From positions 326,095 through 339,412 of the forward strand of contig MU069540.1 of NCBI GenBank assembly GCA_002284615.2: a stretch of 13,318 bases of DNA, read 5' to 3'. Under the pieces are notes generated by a model. The model made no database searches, was not told the DNA's origin, and worked only from the letters and a program-made list of their open reading frames with translations. Positions within the stretch are counted from its first letter, which is position 1. Each line of letters opens with the position of its first letter. Positions 8,085-13,318 of this stretch are shown here, piece by piece. This stretch comes from Dunaliella salina (taxonomy: Eukaryota; Chlorophyta; Chlorophyceae; Chlamydomonadales; Dunaliellaceae). A program made the position numbers and the translations under genes.

Positions 8085-8147
8085 CTTGATAGCCATAAAG
8101 GAAGGGGCCCAGCCGCGCGTCTGCTTCAGCAGCAAACCACTGATTAT
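8085..8147 (+). CDS. Candidate alternative exon in the array
   Basis: Reads LDSHKGRGPAARLLQQQTT then DY: 21 codons, phase 0, with acceptor GTGTACAG and donor TAT|GTGCAC. It is more diverged than its neighbours and lost the GLT block, so it is more likely a relic than a used exon. Confidence 0.25.
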
Positions 8148-8402
8148 GTGCACACCATTCTTGTTTGTGTCTGCTTGTGTGTGCAGCTTGTTAGCTTAAC
8201 CACAGCACAAGAAAACCGGCTGCTAGGGCAGCACAACACCATCTGCTTGCATCTGCTTGTGCTCACAGCTTGCCAGCTCAGCCATAGGGCAAGAGGGCCT
8301 GACCAGACAAGACAAGAGGGCCCAACTGCGCAAAGACTACTTCAGCAGCAAACCACTGCTCACATGCACACCATTCCTGTTTGTGTCCGCCTGTGTTTTC
8401 AG

Positions 8403-8670
8403 CTTGCCAGCTCAGCCACAGGGCAAGAGGGCCTGACCAGACAAGACAAGAAGGCCCAACTGCGCAAAGACTACTTCAGCAGCAAACCACTGCTTACGTG
8501 TACACCATTCCTGTCTGCGTCCGCCTGTGTTTTCAGCTTGCCAGCTCAGCCACAGGGCACAAGGGCCTGACCAGACAAGACAAGAAGGCCCAACTGTGCA
8601 AAGACTACTTCAGCAGCAAACCACTGCTTACGTGCACACCATTCCTGTCTGCGTCCGCCCATGTGTTCAG
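8403..8670 (+). pseudogene. 134-bp exon-copy subfamily with altered frame
   Basis: Units at 8269, 8403 and 8537 begin LASSATGQEGLTRQDKKAQL and continue RKDYFSSKPLLT, different from the other copies after an inserted GACAAGA-type segment. The acceptor TTTTCAG is good, but the only GT nearby (AC|GTGTAC at 8498 in the 8403 copy) would end the exon in phase 2 and break the frame; the 8269 copy has no GT there. Near-identity of the three units indicates recent amplification. Confidence 0.55.
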
Positions 8671-8754
8671 CTTGCCAGCTCGGTCACAGAGCAAGCAAGC
8701 TTGACTAAACATTTGCTGAGCAACGCAATGCTTCAATACCTGCATGATTGTACC

Positions 8755-9152
8755 GTTGCCGTTTGCGTTTGCCTGCGTTTGCCTGTGCATGCCCGTCTGT
8801 GTTTGCCTGTGTTTGCCTGTGCCTGTGTTTGCCTGTGTTTGCTTGTGCATGCCTGTCTGTGTTTGCCTGTGTTTGCCTGTGCCTGTGTTTGCCTGTGTTT
8901 GCTTGTGCATGCCTGTCTGTGTTTGCCTGTGTTTGCCTGTGCCTGTGTTTGCCTGTGTTTGCTTATACATGCCTGTCTGTGTTTGCTTGTGCATGCCTGT
9001 GCCTGTGTTTGCCTGTGTTTGCCTGTGCATGCCTGTGCCTGTGTTTGCTTGTGCATGCCTGTGCCTGTGTTTGCCTGTGCACGCCTGTGCCTGTGTTTGC
9101 CTGTGCACGCCTGTGCATGCCTGTCTGTGTTTGCCTGTGTTTGCCTGTGCAT
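8755..9152. repeat. GT-rich minisatellite with 60-bp higher-order unit
   Basis: Built from GCCTGTGTTT and TGTGCATGCC words. 8821-8880 and 8881-8940 are identical, and 8941-9000 differs at a few places. The 60-bp period, plus the absence of stop codons in the word set, opens long frames on both strands (Val-Cys-Leu-type on +, His-Lys-Gln-Thr-type on -), which are not genes. The words resemble the exon array's spacer (TTTGCATCTGCTTGTG), from which it probably expanded. Confidence 0.93.
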
Positions 9153-9257
9153 GCCAGCTCAGCCACCGAGCAAGAGGGCCTGACTGAATGGCTGCTAGAG
9201 CAACCCAACACGGCTGATGTGCACACCATTATTGTTTGCATCTGCTTGTGTTCGCAG

Positions 9258-9338
9258 CTTGCCAGCACAGCCACAGAGCAAGAGGGCCTGACTAAACGCC
9301 TGCTAGATCAGCGCAACACTGCCAATGCAGCTCTGCAG
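9258..9338 (+). CDS. Exon of the coiled-coil protein gene (best copy of the array)
   Basis: An 81-bp, 27-codon phase-0 exon reading LASTATEQEGLTKRLLDQRN then TANAALQ, amphipathic and coiled-coil-like. The acceptor is TGTTCGCAG ending at 9257. The donor is CAG|GTATGT at 9339, the best in the array. It is the only unit that continues past TAN/TAD into AALQ with a consensus donor, so it is the likely ancestral and functional exon. It joins in phase 0 both to the 6306 family upstream and to the exon at 9886. Confidence 0.82.
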
Positions 9339-9885
9339 GTATGTTGCCATGTAGCCACTGGTTTGTTTTGTGAAAATAAACGTGTTTGGTCAGTCTTTTT
9401 TTGTTCAAGTTTTCAGACGGCTGCTGCACCCCTGCCATCTGTTTCTTTTTTTCACCACGTGCTAATGGTGCCAAGGTTTGATTTGCGATGCTTTGCTCTT
9501 TGTCCTTATGTTTTTTGGAATGCACATGTGCACATGTGATGCCCAAAGGATTTGTCACCTCTCTAGGATTAAGTTATCTTTTAGCAGTTCTTCTGCCACC
9601 CAATGTTTGATCAAATTGTTAGCACAAAAACAATGCTTGCCAGTGCAGCCTTTTCGCAAGCTTATGCAAACGCAGATTTGAACCATCTGTGATTGTTTGT
9701 GTGCCACTCCTCTATTTGTGATGCTGAGAGTTCAGGGGGATTCTCGCGATGTTTGTGCTCTGATCAGACTGGAAAGCAGTTGATCCTTCATCACCATGGA
9801 AATGAGCAATGACTTATGCCCTCCGGCGGCTTAATCCCACCTGACCAGTCTCTCAGCGCACCAGAATGCACCTTTTAGTGCACAG
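9339..9885 (+). other. Intron without recognisable content
   Basis: Intron from donor GTATGT to acceptor TTAGTGCACAG. It contains T-rich runs but no repeats, and no reading frame that I would support. Confidence 0.5.
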
Positions 9886-9941
9886 GAATTACGACGGCAA
9901 AGGCATATGCATGCAGGAAATGAGGAGCTGAATAACGAGAG
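9886..9941 (+). CDS. Exon of the coiled-coil protein gene
   Basis: A 56-bp exon reading ELRRQRHMHAGNEELNNE plus two bases of a split codon. It starts in phase 0 after acceptor TTTTAGTGCACAG, fitting the donor at 9339 (AALQ|ELRR), and ends in phase 2 at AG|GTTGGT. The split codon AG+C (Ser) is completed by the exon at 10138. A nearer acceptor (GCATGCAG at 9914-9916) would start in phase 1 and not fit the exon before. Short but supported by phase at both ends. Confidence 0.65.
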
Positions 9942-10137
9942 GTTGGTTGATTAGTAAGTCTAGGCCTTTTTTTACCCAAGTGGCTTATCTCGATGGCCCG
10001 CAGCTTCTTTTGGAGGCAAAGTATGGAAATCTAGACACCATTCATTGTCACACAGAGCAGTATCAAAAAGTTGTATGAAAGAAAAGAATTTCTGAGCGAC
10101 TTTTTCTCTGTTAAAATTATGTCCCCTTGTTCCACAG

Positions 10138-10216
10138 CAGCCAACAAATGGAGCTTCAAGAACTGCAGACACTTTCAGATTCAGTCAAGTGCAGCAGGAA
10201 GAGTGATTTTTGCAGA
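10138..10216 (+). CDS. Exon of the coiled-coil protein gene
   Basis: A 79-bp exon: one base completing a Ser codon, then SQQMELQELQTLSDSVK and CSRKSDFCR. The acceptor is CTTGTTCCACAG ending at 10137 and the donor is AGA|GTGAGC at 10217. It starts in phase 2 (matching the donor at 9942) and ends in phase 0 (matching the exons at 10439 and 10712). An acceptor three bases later (CAG|CCAAC) is equally possible and would drop one residue. The segment LQELQTLSDSV fits a coiled coil; the tail is more basic and polar. Confidence 0.65.
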
Positions 10217-10438
10217 GTGAGCTAGCTAACTCGCCTCAAAGATGAATTTGAGGCAGACACAGTGTGCTGAACTCAAGACATGCAAACCTCCAAGGCCAGT
10301 ACCGCTGTACAAAGGACTGCTTGTGCTTCCCAATTGATTTCACCCAGAGTGTGGCTTTTACAAAACTTGAGCGTCATGTCCCTGACACTGCATTCATCAG
10401 AGTCTCACCTTTGCTCAGCTCATGTCGGACTTATGCAG

Positions 10439-10552
10439 GATATGCAGCAACAGATCTTAGCCAAAGAAGCTGAGGCTCGTTGTCTGAGGGATTACCCGGC
10501 AGGACACCTTGCAGCCACATCTGCCTCTACCTCACCTGCTCTCACACTTGTC
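10439..10552 (+). pseudogene. Duplicate of the exon at 10712, probably decayed
   Basis: Reads DMQQQILAKEAEARCLRD then YPAGHLAATSAS, closely matching DVQQRILAKEAEARYLRD in the exon 273 bp downstream, with a good acceptor (TTATGCAG, phase 0). The end diverges and no sound phase-0 donor follows (the best is CTT|GTCCGT), while the open frame runs on to a stop near 10570. It is either a recently duplicated exon losing its donor or an alternative last exon. The end coordinate is approximate. Confidence 0.5.
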
Positions 10553-10675
10553 CGTGCATCTACCAATTGAGCATTTACTGTGCATCTATCGCACTTCTAC
10601 CATGCTCCTACTGTGCATCTACCAACCGTGCATCTACCAAATGTGCATCAATCAGATGTGCATTTACCAATACCT
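10553..10675. repeat. GTGCATCTACCAA short tandem repeat
   Basis: Imperfect repeats of about 11-13 bp (GTGCATCTACCAA, TGTGCATCTATC, GTGCATTTACCAA) fill the space between the two DxQQ exon copies. The unit is diffuse and its edges are approximate. Confidence 0.75.
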
Positions 10676-10711
10676 CACAACTTTCACCCGTCCACAATGT
10701 GTTTGATGCAG

Positions 10712-10804
10712 GATGTACAGCAGCGGATCTTGGCCAAAGAAGCAGAGGCTCGCTATCTCAGGGATCAATTGGCAGCAAACCTGCCCCCTCCTAAAGCTAG
10801 CGTG
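10712..10804 (+). CDS. Exon of the coiled-coil protein gene (last recognised)
   Basis: A 93-bp, 31-codon phase-0 exon reading DVQQRILAKEAEARYLRD then QLAANLPPPKASV. The acceptor is TTTGATGCAG ending at 10711 and the donor is GTG|GTGAGC at 10805. The first part is a strong coiled-coil segment; LPPPKAS breaks the helix and may mark the end of the coiled-coil rod. If the donor is not used, the frame runs through the next minisatellite to a stop at about 10946, giving a possible alternative C terminus. No later exon was recognised. Confidence 0.75.
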
Positions 10805-10833
10805 GTGAGCTACTTTCCAGGTTTTGCATTGCC

Positions 10834-10960
10834 AAGGGGATGGCAATGCTCCCTTAAGGCAAAATTCCCCTTAGGCAATGCTCCCCTTAGGCAATACTCC
10901 CCTCAGGCAATGCTCCCCTCAGGCAATGCTCCCCTTAGGCAATGCTAAGGGGATGGCAAT
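10834..10960. repeat. 16-bp minisatellite with repeated flanks
   Basis: Five tidy units of CCCCTTAGGCAATGCT begin at 10867, 10883, 10899, 10915 and 10931 (T/C and G/A variants), with a degenerate unit at 10851. AAGGGGATGGCAAT occurs on both sides, at 10834 and 10947. The last unit and the flank form a hairpin-capable CCCCTTAG...CTAAGGGG. Confidence 0.92.
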
Positions 10961-11410
10961 TCCATGCTTCACCTGATCACTTGATAGTTGAATGGTGCTT
11001 CCTCCCAAAGCAAGGGTGGCCAGCCGATCTTCGGGGTTGGCGCTGCAATGGCGATGAGAAGTTTATAATCTGCCTGATCACCTGGTAGCAAGATCCTGGC
11101 CCCTCCTAAAGCAAGCGTGGCCAGCTGATTTCTGGGTTTGGTGTTGCGATGGGGATGATAAGTCCATGATCTGCCTGATCACCTGGTAGCAAGATCCTGC
11201 CCTCTCCCAGAAAAAGCGTGGCGAGCTGATGTTCCGGTTTGGCGTGGAGATGGGGATGATAAGTCCATGATCTGCCTGATCACCTGGTACAGTAGAAAGA
11301 ATATATCAGTACGCAAAAATATCTCTCTGGGGCTGTGCGTAAAAATTGCAGCTGGCCAAAAAATAATTGTTTGAAGCGCTGCGTATGTGTGCAAACAAGA
11401 TGATAATAAC

Positions 11411-11829
11411 CAGGGATGGGTCATACGTGAATACGCGTATTTCCACGTATCGTTAAAATCGATGAAAAACGCGTTTCATTAAAATGGCATTTTGCCAAAC
11501 GTCAGGAAATACGTAGGTAAATCGCTTCGACAGGCCATGTGAGACCTTCGACAGACCTTTGAAAGGCCTTCGAGTGGCCTTCAGAAAGAGCTGCTGCGCA
11601 CTTCGCCACCCAGCACCCTTCTTTTCTGGCATGTGTAAGTGTTTGTGGGCCTTGGAGGATATGTGGGGATGGTCGGGGGGCTGTCGGGACCCCTCCTCGT
11701 GGTCCCTTCCACCCAAAACCCTCCCGGCCATTTTTGGCCCTCCCATTTCACGTATATACGCGGCATACGCGTATTTTGCACGTATATACGCGTACCGTTA
11801 AGCCCAAACTCGCGCATGACCCAACCCTG
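11411..11829. mobile_element. hAT-like MITE, copy 2 (nested)
   Basis: A 419-bp element with a perfect 8-bp target duplication, ATAATAAC at 11403-11410 and 11830-11837. The ends are CAGGGATGGGTCATACG on the left and, on the other strand, CAGGGTTGGGTCATGCG on the right. Subterminal repeats of TACGCG and ACGTATATACGCG occur at both ends, a layout common where hAT transposase binds. Same family and orientation as 1039-1470. The intact duplication shows it is the younger insertion. Non-coding. Confidence 0.93.
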
Positions 11830-11837
11830 ATAATAAC

Positions 11838-12065
11838 TCTTTTTGGCGATGAGCAAGGCAGCGACCAGCAGCGCCTTCCTCCACCTCCTCTCCACCTTCT
11901 CATCGGGACTTCCAGCCTAGCTTTTACCGCTTCCTCAACCCAGAAGAAGGAGAAGGCAAAGCAGCAGGATGCCACCTTCATGCAGCAGCAAGGACAAGGA
12001 ATAATTTAAATTTTAACGCGCAGAGGAGGAAGCAAAGCGCAAGCGCAAGCCAGGCAGGCAAAGCT
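11838..12065 (+). other. Charged coding-like fragment within the hAT-like element
   Basis: After the nested MITE, one frame stays open from 11838 to a TAA at 12007-12009 and includes STQKKEKAKQQDATFMQQQG. A nearby frame reads EEEAKRKRKPGRQS (about 12022-12063), resembling a basic nuclear-localisation stretch. It could be a remnant of a transposase N-terminus or a captured host exon; I recognise no domain. Confidence 0.3.
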
Positions 12066-12540
12066 GAGTGAGAATGCAAGCTTGCTTCTGAAACCACCTT
12101 CAAGTTGATTTTCTGTGCTAAGGCCGTTTTGGCATTGCGTAAATGTGCGTATTTGGAAATAAATACTTGTATCATGGGCGCGTAAATGATGCGTACGTGT
12201 AAAACTCATTATTTTTTGAGAGGGTGCGTATTGGTCACATCTCTACGGTAGCAAGAACCTGCCATCTCCCAGAAAAAGAGTGGCAAGTTGATTTTCAGGT
12301 TTTGCGTTGCGATGGGGACGTTAAGTCCATGATCTGCCTGATCACCTGGTAGCAAGATCCTGCCCCCTCCCAGAGAAAGTGTGGCGAGCTGATTTCGGGT
12401 TTGGCGTGGAGGTGGGGATGATAAGTCCATGATCTGCCTAATCACCTGGTAACAATAGCTTGCTTCCTCCCTGAGCAAGCATGATGCACACTTTCCATGA
12501 TTGGTTTTGCAAAATTCACGGTAAATCCATACTCTGCGTG

Positions 12541-12922
12541 ATCTGGCATCAAAACCCTGTTCCAACCAAAAGCAAGTGCCCTGAGCAGTTTTTTCACGCT
12601 AGATGTTGCCCACTTCTTGATAACTCATGCTCCATCCTCATGTGGAAAAAGCTGGATTTCACTGCAAGTCGAACCAACACCCGCTGACTTGCATATGTAA
12701 ACTTATAGGCCTGTGAATTCATGCTGCAGAGATGCTCTTTTGCATCCAAGAAATCTCGAAGGTTGGAATACGTGCCTTGCTTTCAACTTTTTTTTCCTCA
12801 CAGGGCGCAGAGCCCTGGTCGTGGATGGATCGAAATTTGCATAATTCACAACATTTCAACGACCTGAAATTTACAGGAGTTGACAACACCCATCTTTTGC
12901 CTGGCTCGCTGCACCTTTCAAT
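12541..12922. other. Stretch without recognisable content
   Basis: Downstream of the satellite. Short ORFs (12481-12687, 12732-12932) have no recognisable similarity or repeat, and no splice-flanked coiled-coil frame was found. Confidence 0.45.
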
Positions 12923-13085
12923 CTGCTCTTAAAGCACATGCTGCGCCTCCTCTCAGCCTGCGCTTGATGCACATGCTGCGCCTCCTCTCGATCTGCTGTG
13001 GCTGTGTATGATGCACCTCCTCTTGACCTGCTCTTATTTTACACGATATGCCTCCTCTGAACGTGCTCCTGATGCTTGTGTTGTG
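12923..13085. repeat. 35-bp minisatellite
   Basis: Units start CTGCTCTT/CTGCGCTT and contain CACATGCTGCGCCTCCTCT. They begin at 12923, 12958, 12993, 13028 and 13063, exactly 35 bp apart, with growing divergence. The minus-strand ORF across it is a repeat by-product. Confidence 0.9.
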
Positions 13086-13154
13086 TGGGGAGTTACTTTT
13101 CCTCTTCCCTCCTTTCACCTGACCAACACCTCTCACACTTGCGTGGCACTGTGT

Positions 13155-13217
13155 AAAGTATTGCAACAGAGGTTGTGAACTATGCAAAGTATTGCAACAG
13201 AGGTTGTGCACCAACAC
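13155..13217. repeat. 31-bp tandem duplication
   Basis: AAAGTATTGCAACAGAGG followed by TTGTG appears at 13155 and again at 13186. The tail GAGGTTGTG is copied once more after the first CA repeat (13231). Confidence 0.88.
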
Positions 13218-13318
13218 ACACACACACACAGAGGTTGTGGTCGGATGTGGCAGTGGGACACACACACACACACAGATATGCGCACATGGCACTGCTTTTG
13301 GACACACACACACACACA
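13215..13318. repeat. (CA)n microsatellites
   Basis: Three CA runs at 13215-13230, 13259-13274 and 13303-13318, the last cut by the window end. The starts are 44 bp apart each time, so the run plus its spacer may itself be repeating. Confidence 0.95.

Larger units (their letters stand above)
7374..9338 (+). repeat. Tandem array of about 15 copies of one exon with flanks
   Basis: Copies of GCTTGCCAGCTCA-CCACAG-GCAAGAGG start (at CTT) at 7462, 7570, 7683, 7791, 7904, 8012, 8085, 8187, 8269, 8403, 8537, 8671, about 9151 and 9258, with an older relic near 7374 (ACAGAGAAAGAGGGCCTGACT). Early units alternate 108 and 113 bp, a 221-bp dimer repeat. Units from 8269 are 134 bp and nearly identical, so the most recent. 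Each unit is a 3' splice-site-like CAG, an exon of about 21-27 codons and a pyrimidine/GT-rich spacer. A 400-bp minisatellite separates the units at 8671 and 9151. Only the last copy has a strong donor. Confidence 0.9.
11293..12245. mobile_element. 953-bp hAT-like non-autonomous element in the satellite
   Basis: Inserted in a satellite unit. The left end is TAGAAAGAATATATCAGTACGC. The right end, on the other strand, is TAGAGATGTGACCAATACGC. The right flank CGGTAGCA and the damaged left flank TGGTACA(G) match the satellite's own TGGTAGCA, so an 8-bp target duplication is likely; a 4-bp GGTA duplication with ends 3 bp outside is the alternative. Left-end and right-end interiors share GCGTAAA- and TACGC-type words. 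No full transposase is present. It contains the nested MITE at 11411-11829; without that and its duplication it is about 526 bp. Confidence 0.72.
10973..12540. repeat. 101-bp satellite array, interrupted
   Basis: Units starting CTGATCACCTGGTAGCAAGA begin at 10973, 11074, 11175 and 11276 (exactly 101 bp apart), then at 12338 and 12438, with degenerate continuation to about 12540. Each contains TCC-AGA-AAGCGTGG, GATGGGGATGATAAGTCC and ATGATCTGC. The unit begun at 11276 is split by the insertion at 11293-12245; removing that element and one 8-bp duplicate restores a 101-bp unit exactly. ORFs on the minus strand here are repeat readings. Confidence 0.93.

Noticed and set aside
8605..9108. 167-codon minus-strand ORF rich in His, Lys, Gln and Thr, and matching plus-strand Val-Cys-Leu ORFs
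   Set aside because: The repeat words contain no stops in these frames on either strand, so openness carries no coding evidence.
7374..9338. CRISPR-like alternation of repeat and spacer
   Set aside because: The units are whole tandem copies including the spacers, with variable lengths and a eukaryotic splice context. There are no unique spacers and no cas genes.
12918..13313. 131-codon minus-strand ORF
   Set aside because: Runs through the 35-bp minisatellite and CA repeats; its Cys-Val runs come from the (CA)n tracts.
1..13318. tRNA, rRNA or other structured RNA genes
   Set aside because: None recognised by eye on either strand. A covariance-model scan would be needed to exclude small RNAs.

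Overview
This is a repeat-rich piece of a eukaryotic nuclear genome, carrying one split gene on the + strand. The evidence is spliceosomal-type GT...AG introns, microsatellites at both ends, many intronic minisatellites and several small terminal-inverted-repeat transposons with 8-bp target duplications. There are no operons, Shine-Dalgarno sites or long bacterial-style ORFs. The composition and repeat load would suit an alga or another protist, but I cannot name the taxon from sequence alone. Almost every long ORF in the window is a by-product of stop-poor tandem repeats.

The gene is a chain of short exons encoding a charged Glu/Gln/Lys/Leu/Ala-rich, probably coiled-coil protein. The supported exons are 335-432, 1610-1720, 3137-3214, 6306-6398 (with two tandem copies at 6462-6512 and 6576-6626), 9258-9338, 9886-9941, 10138-10216 and 10712-10804. 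Intron phases join correctly from one exon to the next: all are phase 0 except a matched phase-2 pair between 9941 and 10138. Both ends of the gene lie outside the window or were not recognised. The function is unknown; cytoskeletal, flagellar or centrosomal coiled-coil proteins have this composition, but so do many others.

Layout: 1-237 TATG microsatellite; 256-351 duplicated acceptor region; 1039-1470 hAT-like MITE; 2222-3060 tandem repeat of about 210-230 bp holding a second, 178-bp MITE; 3205-3422 two 109-bp blocks made of copies of an exon-intron junction; 3425-5150 mostly featureless, with an unresolved base beside a poly-G run; 5274-5440 54-bp repeats; 5700-6275 decayed copies of the 6306 exon; 6345-6653 a 114-bp triplication that multiplies the 3' half of that exon; 7374-9338 about 15 copies of another exon with its flanks, split by a GT-rich minisatellite; 10439-10804 a 273-bp exon duplication; 10834-10960 a 16-bp minisatellite; 10973-12540 a 101-bp satellite holding a 953-bp hAT-like element, which itself holds a 419-bp MITE; 12923-13085 a 35-bp minisatellite; and CA repeats to the end.

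The most notable pattern is that several introns are largely built from tandem copies of the adjoining exon edges. The introns have grown, and possible new exons and decoy splice sites have appeared, by repeated local duplication of exon-intron junctions.
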